A stretch of 64,000 bases of DNA from Bradyrhizobium manausense (lineage in GTDB: Bacteria; Pseudomonadota; Alphaproteobacteria; Rhizobiales; Xanthobacteraceae): positions 372,001-436,000 of the forward strand of contig NZ_JAFCLG010000003.1 of the NCBI RefSeq assembly GCF_018129685.1, in the 5' to 3' direction. Made by a program: the position numbers and the translations under genes. How positions within the stretch are numbered: position 1 is the first letter of the stretch; every line of letters starts with the position of its first letter. The notes under the pieces were generated by a model, which saw only the letters and a program-made list of their open reading frames with translations, was not told the DNA's origin and did no database searches. This document shows, in pieces, positions 37,436 through 46,462 of the stretch.

Positions 37436-39265
37436 TTAAGCCTTCAGCTCCGCCGTGGCCTGATCGAGCCAGGCCTTGGTCGCCGCATCCAGCGCCGGGC
37501 CCACCTCAGCGCGGACACGCGCGTGGTAGGCATTGAGCCAGGCGAGTTCGTCGCGGTTCAGCATCGCGGTGTCGATCAGCCGGCGGTCGATCGGTGCCAA
37601 GGTCAGCGTCTCGAATGCGTTCATCGCCTTCTCTGCGCCCTTGATGTCGGCGGCGACGACCAGCTCGAGGTTCTCGATGCGGATGCCGAAAGCGTCGGTC
37701 TTGTAATAGCCGGGTTCGTTGGAGAGGATCATGCCGCGCTTGAGCGGCGTGGTGCCCAGCTTGGAGATCCGCGCCGGGCCCTCGTGCACGCTGAGATAGC
37801 TGCCGACACCGTGGCCGGTGCCATGCTCGAAATCGACGCCGGCCGCCCAAAGATATTGCCGCGCCAGCGTGTCGAGCTGCGCGCCGGTGGTGCCGTCCGG
37901 GAAGACTGCGCGCGCAATCGCCATATGACCGCGCAGCACGCGGGTGAAACGGTCACGCATCTCCTCGGTGGGCTCGCCCACCGCCATGGTGCGGGTCACA
38001 TCCGTGGTGCCGTCTTCGTATTGCGCGCCGGAATCGATCAGCAGCAAGTCGCCGGGCGCAATGCGCCGGTTGCTCTTGCGGGTGACGCGGTAGTGCACGA
38101 TGGCGCCGTTCGGGCCGGTGCCGGAGATGGTCGGGAACGACACGTCCCTCAACGCACCGGTATCGCGGCGAAACGTCTCCAGCGCCTCGACCGCATCGAT
38201 CTCGGTGAGTTTGCCGCTTCCCGCCTCGCGATCGATGAAGGCGAGGAAGCGCGCCAGCGCGATCGCATCGCGCCGGTGCGCGGTCTGCGTGCCCTTGATT
38301 TCGGTGGCGTTCTTGACGGCCTTGAGCAGGGCGACCGGATCGCTGCCGCGCACCGGCTTGCCGCCGCTGCCCGTGATCAACCGGCTCAGCGCGTCGGCCG
38401 CGGTGGGGTTGTCGAGCGCGATCGCGGCACCGCTTCGAGCGAGCGCCATCAGTGTTGGCGTCAGCGCGTCGGGCTCGCGCACGTCGGCCGATTGCTCGAT
38501 ATGGTCACGGGTGAGGTTGGAGAGCTTGCGGTGATCGATGAACACGGTGGGCCGGCCGACCTTGGGCACCAGCGCGTAGGAGAGCGGGAGCGGCGTATGC
38601 GCGACATCGGCGCCGCGGATGTTGAAGGTCCAGGCCACCGCATGGCTGTCGGAGAGAACCAGCGCGTCGGCTCCCAACTTCTCGATCTCGCTTTTGATCT
38701 GCGCGAGCTTCTCGGCCTCGGCAACGCCCGCATATTGCACGCCGTGGATCGTGACCGGCGCGACCGGCGGCTGCGGCCGGTCCCGCCAGACTGCGTCGAT
38801 GGGATTGCTGTCGACCGCGATCAGTTCGGCGCCGGCCTTGGCGCAAGCGGCCGAGAGACGCTCGGCTGCCGCAAAAGTGTGCAGCCAAGGATCAAATCCT
38901 AGGCGATCGCCGGCTTTGAGATGGGCCGAGACCCAGCTCTCCGGTGGCGGATCGATCAGCGATTCCACCCCCCACGCCGTGGCATCGACCTGTTTGGCCG
39001 CCTGGATCGTGTAGCGGCCGTCGACGAACAATGCGGCTTCCTGGGTCAGCACCACGGCGAGCCCGGCCGAGCCGGTAAAGCCGGTCAGCCAGGCAAGCCG
39101 CTCCTCGGACGGCGCCACATATTCGTTCTGCTGCTGATCGGCGCGCGGAACGACGAAGCCGGTCAGCTTGCGGTGGGCGAGTTCTTCACGGAGTGCCGCC
39201 AGCCGCGCCGTCAATGCGACGCCGGCCTCGGGCTCTTCGAATGTCTGGAAGTGAGCTTCGAACAT
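37436..39265 (-). CDS. Xaa-Pro aminopeptidase (M24B family)
   Basis: A 609-residue cytoplasmic metallopeptidase releasing N-terminal residues before proline. Two creatinase N-terminal domains (FVVPRADQQQNEYVAPSEERL near residue 37) precede the pita-bread catalytic domain. Metal ligands are visible: the two aspartates in LLIDSGAQYEDGTTDVTRT, the histidine in GHGTGHGVG, and glutamates in NEPGYYK and IRIENLELV. Full length for the long eukaryote-like APP form. Confidence 0.93.
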   Translation of the reverse strand: MFEAHFQTFEEPEAGVALTARLAALREELAHRKLTGFVVPRADQQQNEYVAPSEERLAWLTGFTGSAGLAVVLTQEAALFVDGRYTIQAAKQVDATAWGVESLIDPPPESWVSAHLKAGDRLGFDPWLHTFAAAERLSAACAKAGAELIAVDSNPIDAVWRDRPQPPVAPVTIHGVQYAGVAEAEKLAQIKSEIEKLGADALVLSDSHAVAWTFNIRGADVAHTPLPLSYALVPKVGRPTVFIDHRKLSNLTRDHIEQSADVREPDALTPTLMALARSGAAIALDNPTAADALSRLITGSGGKPVRGSDPVALLKAVKNATEIKGTQTAHRRDAIALARFLAFIDREAGSGKLTEIDAVEALETFRRDTGALRDVSFPTISGTGPNGAIVHYRVTRKSNRRIAPGDLLLIDSGAQYEDGTTDVTRTMAVGEPTEEMRDRFTRVLRGHMAIARAVFPDGTTGAQLDTLARQYLWAAGVDFEHGTGHGVGSYLSVHEGPARISKLGTTPLKRGMILSNEPGYYKTDAFGIRIENLELVVAADIKGAEKAMNAFETLTLAPIDRRLIDTAMLNRDELAWLNAYHARVRAEVGPALDAATKAWLDQATAELKA

Positions 39266-39450
39266 GGCTCAGTTTAGGATCATGGAGATCAGTCCGCAAT
39301 GTAGACGCAATTGGCATCTCATCTGGCATGGACTGTGCTTGAAAATGTTCCATTCGAATTGAGTGGAGTAATGGATGCGGCTGTTGCGCTTCGTCCGGAT
39401 AACAGGGACACTCGAGCAAGTGGTTCATCTCAACGGCGAGGGGACACACG

Positions 39451-39624
39451 ATGCCAGCGTTCACCTTTGAGAAGATTTCACCACCGGTGCGCCGTGCACC
39501 TGCGGCAGCGACGCCAAAGAAGCCGCGCGGCCTCATCAGCCAGATGATGGATCGGTTCGCCGAGCGCCGTGCGAGGCGCGCATTGCGCGCTTCGAAGCGC
39601 GGTGACGAGAAGGCGGTGAAGTAG
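39451..39624 (+). CDS. Small basic protein of unknown function
   Basis: A 57-residue protein starting MPAFTFEKISPPVRRAP, strongly basic with an Arg-rich helix (FAERRARRALRASKRG) near the C-terminus. GAGGGGA lies six bases before the ATG, a good ribosome site. No homologue could be checked; short proteins of this style occur in Bradyrhizobium. It sits alone between two minus-strand genes. It may bind nucleic acid or membrane, which is a guess from charge alone. Confidence 0.6.
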   Translation: MPAFTFEKISPPVRRAPAAATPKKPRGLISQMMDRFAERRARRALRASKRGDEKAVK

Positions 39625-39647
39625 TGCCCCATCGGCGTTTGAGGTTG

Positions 39648-40535
39648 CTACGAGAGTTTCCTCAGCAGCAGGCTGCTCCACCCCTCGATCCGCAGATGGC
39701 GGAGTGGCGCGAGACCTCGCACGCGATAGGCGGCGATCACCGCGGGCGCCTGGTGGGTCAACAGGCCGGAGAGAATGACGTGGGCGCCGGGGGCCAGATG
39801 CCGAGTCATCGGGCCGGCCAATTGCCGCAGCGGATTGGCAAGGATGTTGGCGAGCACGAGGTCGAACGGGCCGCTTCTGGCAAAATCCGGTGCGGCGAAG
39901 CCGGTCGCCCGGATTACCCGCACGTATTGCCCTGTTTCGTTCAGGGCCGCATTCTCGGCCGCGACCCGCACCGAGGGAGGGTCGATGTCGGAGGCCAGCA
40001 CCCTCAGATGCAGCGCCTTGGCGGCCGCGATCCCCAGCACGCCGGTACCGGTGCCAAGGTCGAGCACGTGCTTCGGCCGTGCATGTTTCAAGACATGGTC
40101 AAGCAGAAGTAAACAGCCGCGCGTGGTGCCGTGGTGGCCCGTGCCGAAAGCGAGCGCCGCTTCGATCTCGATGGCGAGCTTGTTTGGCGCCACGCGGTCG
40201 CGGTCGTGGCTGCCATGAACGACGAAGCGTCCGGCCGGCACCGGGACGAGGTCCTCGAGGCTCGCCTTGACCCAGTCCTTGGCCTCGATCGTGTCGAAGG
40301 CGAGGGTGGCGGCGATGTCATTTCCTGCTGAAGTTGCAACGAGTTCGCGCAGCAATTCCTGGTCGGGCGCCTCGGCAAAATGCAGCGTGACGTCCCATTG
40401 TCCGTCCGGCCGTTCGAAGGCTGCAACGGCCGCCTCGCCCTCGAAAAAGACTTCCGTGAGCAGGTCGACCACGCGCCTGGCGGCAGACTCGTTGCCTATC
40501 GAAAAACTGGCGCGATGGGTCGGCAAGGGCTGCAT
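39648..40535 (-). CDS. prmA: Ribosomal protein L11 methyltransferase PrmA
   Basis: A 295-residue SAM-dependent enzyme that trimethylates ribosomal protein L11. The N-terminal domain resembles a ferredoxin fold; the SAM domain begins with AFGTGHHGTTRGCLLLLDHV and VLDLGTGTGVLGIAAAK near residues 130-190, followed by the NPPY-like VLANILANPL near 230. Length is normal. It is convergent with the small basic protein gene. Confidence 0.93.
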   Translation of the reverse strand: MQPLPTHRASFSIGNESAARRVVDLLTEVFFEGEAAVAAFERPDGQWDVTLHFAEAPDQELLRELVATSAGNDIAATLAFDTIEAKDWVKASLEDLVPVPAGRFVVHGSHDRDRVAPNKLAIEIEAALAFGTGHHGTTRGCLLLLDHVLKHARPKHVLDLGTGTGVLGIAAAKALHLRVLASDIDPPSVRVAAENAALNETGQYVRVIRATGFAAPDFARSGPFDLVLANILANPLRQLAGPMTRHLAPGAHVILSGLLTHQAPAVIAAYRVRGLAPLRHLRIEGWSSLLLRKLS

Positions 40536-40689
40536 TCGAGGGTTCCGTAGAGTTCAATTTTGGGAACTTTTGTTCCAGTTTTCCGCATAACTTGCAGTCT
40601 TCCAGTTAACTAGACCATAGGTTGCACAGGGTAGATGTACGGATGTTGGAGCCAACCGACACACCCTGGAATGGAAATGGAGGCGAGTC

Positions 40690-40854
40690 TTGAAGTGCAT
40701 GGTTTCGAAGTTCTGGTCCGATGAATCAGGCGCGACCGCGATCGAATACGGACTGATCGCGGCCGGTATCGCGCTGGCCATCATCACAGTCGTGAACAGC
40801 CTGGGCACCACGATGAATGACAAGTTCGGTTCGGTTAGCAGCTCCTTGAAGTAA
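40690..40854 (+). CDS. Flp-type IVb pilin
   Basis: A 54-residue Flp/Fap pilin, the subunit of tight-adherence pili. It starts at TTG: GGAGG lies six bases upstream, while the next ATG (40699) would be 15 bases away. The processing and helix region DESGATAIEYGLIAAGIALAII, here split at E8 and G16 of the mature form, contains the conserved Glu-Tyr pair (IEYGLIAAG). No cpa/tad assembly genes are nearby, so it is an isolated copy. A terminator follows 6 bases after the stop, so it is a single-gene unit. Confidence 0.92.
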   Translation: MKCMVSKFWSDESGATAIEYGLIAAGIALAIITVVNSLGTTMNDKFGSVSSSLK

Positions 40855-40859
40855 TTTCT

Positions 40860-40891
40860 GCCTCCCATTTCCCAGCGGGGGGCACTTTTTT
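40860..40891 (+). terminator. Rho-independent terminator of the pilin gene
   Basis: GCCTCCC (40860-40866), a 10-base loop, GGGGGGC (40877-40883), then AC and six T (40886-40891). Seven-base-pair stem with one G-U pair. Confidence 0.75.
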
Positions 40892-40909
40892 CATAGACGG
40901 CTTCGTTTG

Positions 40910-40956
40910 CGACCGCCCGCCGGGGAAATTGCCTCCTGGCGGGCGGAGGTCGTTTT
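40910..40956 (+). terminator. Second hairpin with T run after the pilin gene
   Basis: CGACCGCCCGCC (40910-40921) pairs with GGCGGGC and GGTCG (40938-40952) with a three-base bulge, then TTTT. A back-up terminator, or a structured element between the pilin terminator and the DnaA-box-like cluster. Confidence 0.45.
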
Positions 40957-40990
40957 GGGAACCGGGCTCTCGCGCTCTTTGGCCCACAGG

Positions 40991-41158
40991 TTGTCCACCC
41001 GCGATCCCGCGGCCGGTCCACGGTTATACCCGGTCTATCCCGCCCGTTCTCCACAGCTTGCCCCCGCGATTGTACTAGGCCTCTGCCTCAAGCTTCCACG
41101 GGTTCGGCGCACCACCGCCAACAGCTCTGTCCACAGCCCGTCCACAGGCTTATCCACG
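40991..41158. other. Cluster of DnaA-box-like TCCAC words
   Basis: TCCAC occurs seven times on the same strand in about 170 bases. Closest to the DnaA box TTATCCACA are TTCTCCACA (41047-41055) and TTATCCACG (41150-41158), one mismatch each; TTGTCCACC (40991-40999), CTGTCCACA (41127-41135) and CCGTCCACA (41138-41146) have two. No other feature in this 295-base gap. Confidence 0.45.
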
Positions 41159-42760
41159 GTTTGCAAACAGTCTGCGGTGATCCCGCAAGATCGCCTGCGC
41201 CGCGTTATGGCCCGGCGCGCCGGTGACGCCGCCGCCGGGATGGGCGCCGGAGCCGCAATGGTAGAGGCCTTTCAGCGGCCCGCGATAATCGGCATGGCCC
41301 AGCATCGGCCGCGCCGAGAACAGCTGGTTCAGGGTCAGCGCGCCGTGGAAGATGTCGCCGCCGAGCAGGCCGAATTGACGCTCGAGATCGAGCGGGGAGA
41401 GGATCTGGCGGCCGAGCACGCTTGCCGCAAAGCCGGGCGCGTAGCTGTCGACCGTCGCGATCATGAGATCGGCCACCTCCTCGCGATGATCGTCCCAGGA
41501 TTTTCCGTCAGGCAGCTCGGGGGCGACGTGCTGGCAGAACAGGCTCGCGACGTGCTTGCCGGCTGGCGCCAGCGTGTCGTCGAGTGTCGATGGGATCAGC
41601 ATCTCGACGATCGGCTGGCGGCTCCAGCCCTCGGCCCGCGCATCGAGATAGGCGCGGTCCATATAGCCGAGGCTTGGCGCGAGGATGATGCCGGAGGTGA
41701 GGTGATCGCCTTCGCCTGATAGCGCCGCGAAGGAGGGCAGGCGGTCCAGCGCCACGTTCATCCGGAAGGTGCCGGAGCCGTTCTTCCAATGGCGGATGCG
41801 CGCGAGGAAATCCCCAGGAAGCGCGTCGGCTGCGATCAGCCGCGTATAGAGCAGCTTTGGATTGACGTTGGCCGCGACATACCTTGCGCGGATCGCCGTG
41901 CCGTTCTCCAGCACCACGCCGACGGCGCGGTCGCGCTCGACGATCACCTCGCGCACGCCGGCATCCGTGTCGATTGTCACACCACGCGCCTCTGCGGCGC
42001 GGGCCATCGCCTGCGTGATCGCACCCATGCCGCCGATGGCGTGGCCCCAGACGCCCTTCTTGCCGTTCACCTCGCCGAAGGCGTGATGCAGCATCACATA
42101 GGCCGAGCCGGCGGCGTAGGGGCTCGCATAATTGCCGACGATGGCATCGAAGCCGAACAGCGCCTTGACGAGATCGTGCTCGAAGCGCTCGTCCAGCATC
42201 TCGCCGGCCGAGCGGGTGAAGAGATCGAGCAGACTGCGGCTCTGCTCCAGCGTCAGGCCGCGCAGGATGTTGGCTGTCGAAAGCGCGTTCGCGGCCTCGC
42301 GGATGGCGCCAATGCCAAAATGAGCGAGCAGGTTCGGCGGTGCGCGCAGCACGAACTGCCGCAGCACATCCGCGATGTCCTCGAGTTCGCGCGAAAACCC
42401 GTCGAGCGCGTCGGCGTCGTGCGCGCTGAGCCGTGCGACCGACGTCTTGGTCCGGCCCTCGCCTGTGAGAAGATAGCTGCCGTCAGGCGCGGGCAGGAAA
42501 TTCTGCGCGCGGCGCTCGACCACGCGCAAGCCCTGCTCGGCGAGCCCGAGATCGCGGATGACCTGCGGATTGAGCAGGCTGACGGTGTAGGCCGCGACCG
42601 AGTTGCGGAAGCCAGGATGAAACTCCTCCGTGACCGCGGCCCCGCCCACCACCTTGCGGCGCTCGACCACGTGCACCCGCAAGCCCGCCATCGCGAGATA
42701 GGCCGCGCAGGTGAGGCCGTTATGGCCAGCGCCGATGATGACGACGTCGGTTTCGCTCAT
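41150..42760 (-). CDS. Phytoene-desaturase-like FAD oxidoreductase (PYROXD2 type)
   Basis: A 536-residue flavoprotein. The N-terminal FAD motif VVIIGAGHNGLTCAAYLAMAGL is at residues 5-26, and GAHPGGGVTGAPGHNAA at the C-terminus is the second nucleotide-binding signature of the carotenoid-desaturase/amine-oxidase group. It resembles mammalian PYROXD2 and bacterial phytoene-desaturase-like proteins of unknown substrate; no carotenoid genes are nearby. Its last codons overlap a DnaA-box-like word. Confidence 0.85.
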   Translation of the reverse strand: MSETDVVIIGAGHNGLTCAAYLAMAGLRVHVVERRKVVGGAAVTEEFHPGFRNSVAAYTVSLLNPQVIRDLGLAEQGLRVVERRAQNFLPAPDGSYLLTGEGRTKTSVARLSAHDADALDGFSRELEDIADVLRQFVLRAPPNLLAHFGIGAIREAANALSTANILRGLTLEQSRSLLDLFTRSAGEMLDERFEHDLVKALFGFDAIVGNYASPYAAGSAYVMLHHAFGEVNGKKGVWGHAIGGMGAITQAMARAAEARGVTIDTDAGVREVIVERDRAVGVVLENGTAIRARYVAANVNPKLLYTRLIAADALPGDFLARIRHWKNGSGTFRMNVALDRLPSFAALSGEGDHLTSGIILAPSLGYMDRAYLDARAEGWSRQPIVEMLIPSTLDDTLAPAGKHVASLFCQHVAPELPDGKSWDDHREEVADLMIATVDSYAPGFAASVLGRQILSPLDLERQFGLLGGDIFHGALTLNQLFSARPMLGHADYRGPLKGLYHCGSGAHPGGGVTGAPGHNAAQAILRDHRRLFANRG

Positions 42761-42771
42761 GATGTTCCTGG

Positions 42772-42813
42772 CGTCATTCCGGGTTCGCCTCTTCGAGGCG
42801 CCCCGGAATGACG
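42772..42813. repeat. Short palindrome of the CGTCATTCCGGG family
   Basis: CGTCATTCCGGG and CCCCGGAATGACG arms around a GCCTCTTCGAGGC hairpin. Related to 23567-23671. It lies in the divergent gap between the oxidoreductase and the fused transporter/synthase gene. Confidence 0.75.
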
Positions 42814-42925
42814 TTCTATATCAAGCATTCCTCGCGGCAACATCACGAGACCATTTATTGCCCGTTCAGGCGCGGTGTGCTCCATTGCGCCGCCCGGCGT
42901 CCGCCGGGAGCAAGCCGGAGCTTCC

Positions 42926-45208
42926 ATGGATTCGATCGTGCAACCCGCCGCCACGGAACAGCCGTCGTCGTCGCGCAACCGGCTGCTGCTGGCGGTCTAC
43001 ACCGCCGCGATCTTCGTCAGCGCATTGCTGCTGTTCTCGGCGCAGCCGCTGTTCACGAAAATGGTGCTGCCGCGACTCGGCGGTTCGCCGGCGGTATGGT
43101 CCGTGGCGATGGTGTTTTTCCAGTCGCTGCTGCTCGCCGGCTATGCCTATGCGCATCTGCTGATGCAGATCAGGAATCGCGTCGTTCCCGTGGTGGTGCA
43201 TCTTGCGTTGCTGGTCGTCGCCTTCGTCGCGCTGCCGCTCGGCATCGCCAGCGCTTATGGCGAGCCGCCGGCCTCCGGCTATGCGTTCTGGCTGCTCGGC
43301 CTGTTCGTGACGTCGATCGGGCTGCCGTTCTTCGCGCTCGCCGCCAACAATCCGCTGCTGCAAGCCTGGTTCGTCCGCACCGGCCATCCTGACGGGCGCG
43401 ATCCCTATTTCCTCTATGCCTCCTCCAACATCGGCAGCTTCCTCGCCCTGTTGTCCTATCCGTTTCTGCTCGAGCCGATGTTCACGCTGCACACGCAGAA
43501 CCGGCTCTGGACCGGGGGCTATGGCCTCTTGATTCTCTTGATCGCCGCCTGCGGCGTGCTGCTGTTGCGCTCGCCGATGCCGGCTGTGGCCGATATGCGG
43601 ACCGAGGACGCGAATGCGCCGGCGCCTGGCATCGTGACGCGGCTGCGCTGGATCTTCCTTGCCGCGGTGCCGTCAGGCCTGCTCATCGCGGTCACCGCGC
43701 ATATCTCGACCGACGTCGCGGCCGCGCCGCTGCTGTGGGTGCTGCCGCTGTCGCTGTATCTGCTCACCTGGGTGGTCGTGTTCCAGACGCGGCCGCTGTT
43801 GCCGCACAAATGGATGCTGATGCTGCAGCCGCTCGCGATCGCCGGCATCATCGTCCTGCTGGCCTTCGGCGGCGAACAGAATTTGTTGCTCACGCTTGGT
43901 GGCCATCAGCTCTGCTTCTTCATCATCGCGATGGCCTGTCACGGCGAATTGGCGCGGACCCGGCCGGCGGCAAAGTATCTCACCGGCTTCTATGTCGCGC
44001 TGTCGTTCGGCGGCATGGTTGGTGGTTTCTTTGCCGGCCTCGTGGCGCCCTTCACGTTCTCATGGATCGCCGAATACCCGATCCTGGTCGCGCTTGCGGC
44101 GCTGTGCCGGCCGTCGGCGAACGAACGTTTTGCCGGCGTCGTCAAATGGTACTGGCTGGCACTTGCGGTGCTCGCCGCGGCACTGGTTGCGCCGTCTTAT
44201 ACGACGGGCGCACTCTCGACCTGGTTCGAGGACCAGCGCGTCTGGGTCGCCGGCGCCGTTGGGGTGCTCGCAGCGCTGCTGGCGCTCGCGCTCAATGCAG
44301 GCCGCTGGAAGATCTTTGCCACCGTCGCGCTCGCGCTCGCTCTGATCCGGATCTATCCGGCCGACGAAGGCCGCGTTACGACGGTGCGCAGCTTCTTCGG
44401 CGTGCACAAGATCGTGGAGACGCCGGGCGGCTATTTCCATGTGCTGATGCACGGCACCACGATTCACGGCGCCGAGCGTTTCCGCAACAATGACGGCACG
44501 CCGGTCACCGGGCGGCCCGAGCCGATCACCTATTATCACAAGGACGGCGGCATCGGTCAGGCCATCACGGCGATCCGCGAGCGCAAGGGCGCGCCGTTGA
44601 AGGTCGCGGCGATCGGCGTCGGTTCGGGCACGCTTGCCTGCGCCGCCGAGCCCGGTGAAGATTGGAAGTTCTTCGAAATCGACCAGTCCATGGTCGATGC
44701 CGCGAGCGATCCGAAGAATTTCCGCTTCATCTCGAGCTGCCAGCCGAACTTCAAGCCGGTAATCGGTGACGCACGCCTCACCTTCGCCAGGGAGCCCGAT
44801 GGCGTCTACGACCTCATCATCGTCGACGCTTATTCGTCGGATGCGATCCCGATTCATCTCGCGACCGAAGAGGCAATGAAGATCTACAAGGACAAGCTCG
44901 CGCCGCACGGCGCCGTGGTGATGCACGTCTCTAACCGGCATCTCGATCTCGAACCGGTCGTCGTCGGAATTGCCGATGCCAACGATCTCAAGAGCTGGGT
45001 CTTTGATGAGGATTCCGGCCGCGACGCAGACTACATCTTCTCGACCGACGTCGTCATCTCCGCGCGCGAGGCGGCCGATGTCGGTAAGCTCGCGTCTTCC
45101 AAGCAGTGGGAGGAGACCGATCCGGACGAGAAGGTGCGGGTCTGGACCGATGATTACTCCAACATCCTCGGCGCACTCTATCGGCGGCTGCGCTACGGCG
45201 AGCAGTAA
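42926..45208 (+). CDS. Fused MFS-like membrane domain and spermidine-synthase-like domain
   Basis: A 760-residue protein. Residues 20-480 hold about twelve or more membrane helices. Residues 500-760 form a soluble SAM-type domain like spermidine synthase (AAIGVGSGTLACAAEPGEDWKFFEIDQSM and LIIVDAYSSDAIPIHLATEEA, given here as separate landmarks around residues 570-595 and 632-652). Such fused proteins are common, but their reaction is unproven; aminopropyl transfer is not assured. GGAG precedes the ATG at 42926. Confidence 0.85.
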   Translation: MDSIVQPAATEQPSSSRNRLLLAVYTAAIFVSALLLFSAQPLFTKMVLPRLGGSPAVWSVAMVFFQSLLLAGYAYAHLLMQIRNRVVPVVVHLALLVVAFVALPLGIASAYGEPPASGYAFWLLGLFVTSIGLPFFALAANNPLLQAWFVRTGHPDGRDPYFLYASSNIGSFLALLSYPFLLEPMFTLHTQNRLWTGGYGLLILLIAACGVLLLRSPMPAVADMRTEDANAPAPGIVTRLRWIFLAAVPSGLLIAVTAHISTDVAAAPLLWVLPLSLYLLTWVVVFQTRPLLPHKWMLMLQPLAIAGIIVLLAFGGEQNLLLTLGGHQLCFFIIAMACHGELARTRPAAKYLTGFYVALSFGGMVGGFFAGLVAPFTFSWIAEYPILVALAALCRPSANERFAGVVKWYWLALAVLAAALVAPSYTTGALSTWFEDQRVWVAGAVGVLAALLALALNAGRWKIFATVALALALIRIYPADEGRVTTVRSFFGVHKIVETPGGYFHVLMHGTTIHGAERFRNNDGTPVTGRPEPITYYHKDGGIGQAITAIRERKGAPLKVAAIGVGSGTLACAAEPGEDWKFFEIDQSMVDAASDPKNFRFISSCQPNFKPVIGDARLTFAREPDGVYDLIIVDAYSSDAIPIHLATEEAMKIYKDKLAPHGAVVMHVSNRHLDLEPVVVGIADANDLKSWVFDEDSGRDADYIFSTDVVISAREAADVGKLASSKQWEETDPDEKVRVWTDDYSNILGALYRRLRYGEQ

Positions 45209-45240
45209 TATTCCGCAGTCCGAACGCAGCTTCGTAGTTT

Positions 45241-45325
45241 GTAGCCCGGATGGAGCGCAGCGCAATCCGGGGTTGTTCGGCACGTGGCACCATTCCCGGA
45301 TTTCGCTGCGTTCCATCCGGGCTAC
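45241..45325. repeat. Palindromic repeat (GTAGCCCGGATGGAGCGCAG)
   Basis: GTAGCCCGGATGGAGCGCAG near 45241 pairs with GCTGCGTTCCATCCGGGCTA near 45305, with further pairing of the inner CCGG words. It lies between the convergent synthase and GDPD genes. Confidence 0.85.
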
Positions 45326-45333
45326 AAGATAGC

Positions 45334-46332
45334 TTACGGCTCCACTGGCGTCCCTGCCGGCAGCGCAAGTCCCTTCTCCCCGGCAACCTGACGCAGCAGG
45401 TCGGGTCTGTCCGAGATGATGCCGTCGACGCCGTACTCGATCATCCGCGCCATGTCGTCGGGCTTGTTGACGGTCCAGACCACGACGCGCAATCCCAGCG
45501 TATGAGCTTCCGCGACAAGCGCCGCAGTCACGTCGCCGAAATAGGGCGACCACACCGCCCCGCCCGCAGCCTTGATCGTGCGGGGCAGCGACCCGCCATG
45601 ATCAGCCGGGTTGAAGCCCGCCGTCCAACTGGTGGCCTTGTCGAGCGCGTTGGTCGGCGCTGAGCCGCGCTGGAGCGTCAGGTACACGGTCGGAATTTTG
45701 GGAGCCTGCTGCTGGACGAGGAGGAGCGTCCGCCAGTCGAACGACTGGATCATGACGCGGTCGGAAAATCCCTCGGCGTCGATCACCCCGAGCAGCTTGG
45801 TGACGAAAGCCTGCGGCCCCAGCGATTGATCCGGATGATCCGGATCGATCTTGGTCTCGATGTTGAAGCGGACGCGTTCGTTGCCGGATTTGCGCACCAG
45901 TGCGAACAGCTCCTTCAGCGTGGGGATGCGGGTCCCCGGCACGGCGCGCTGGTCGGGAAATTGCTTGGCGTAGGCGGTGTCCGGCCGGATTTGCCCGACG
46001 TCGTAGCTCCTGACATCGGCGAACCTTAGCTTGACGAAGGGTGTGCCGGGCGCCGCGATGTAGGCGCCGTCGGCATCCCGCGCGAGATCGGGATTGAGCC
46101 CACGCTCATGCGAGATGACGACCTCGCCGTCGGCGGTCACGCCGACATCGAGCTCCAGCGTATCCACGCCCATCGTGAGCGCATTGGCAAAGGCCGGCAG
46201 GGTGTTTTCCGGCAACAGCGCTCGCCCGCCGCGATGCGCCTCGATATCGAAAGCCAAATCGAGACCCATGGCCCCTCCCGCGGCGAGAAGACAGATCGTG
46301 CCGAGCAGTAACGCAGGACGGAATGACATCAT
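45334..46332 (-). CDS. Glycerophosphodiester phosphodiesterase, exported
   Basis: A 332-residue enzyme that splits glycerophosphodiesters to glycerol-3-phosphate and an alcohol. A signal peptide (MMSFRPALLLGTICLLAAGG) is followed by the GDPD barrel: AHRGGRALLPENTLPAF with the catalytic histidine, and ELDVGVTADGEVVISHE with metal-binding Glu/Asp and the second histidine. Periplasmic. The start could be either of two adjacent ATGs (46332, 46329). Confidence 0.9.
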   Translation of the reverse strand: MMSFRPALLLGTICLLAAGGAMGLDLAFDIEAHRGGRALLPENTLPAFANALTMGVDTLELDVGVTADGEVVISHERGLNPDLARDADGAYIAAPGTPFVKLRFADVRSYDVGQIRPDTAYAKQFPDQRAVPGTRIPTLKELFALVRKSGNERVRFNIETKIDPDHPDQSLGPQAFVTKLLGVIDAEGFSDRVMIQSFDWRTLLLVQQQAPKIPTVYLTLQRGSAPTNALDKATSWTAGFNPADHGGSLPRTIKAAGGAVWSPYFGDVTAALVAEAHTLGLRVVVWTVNKPDDMARMIEYGVDGIISDRPDLLRQVAGEKGLALPAGTPVEP

Positions 46333-46462
46333 GAACCGCAACGGGCAAGAGGACGGCGGCTGTTGCCGCCAAGGCCGACCCATAGTCGGCATTGGCGGCG
46401 CCGTCCACCCGGTGAGGGCACAGCGTCCGGGCGGGCAGACCCATGCGCGGTGGCGCGGGCCC

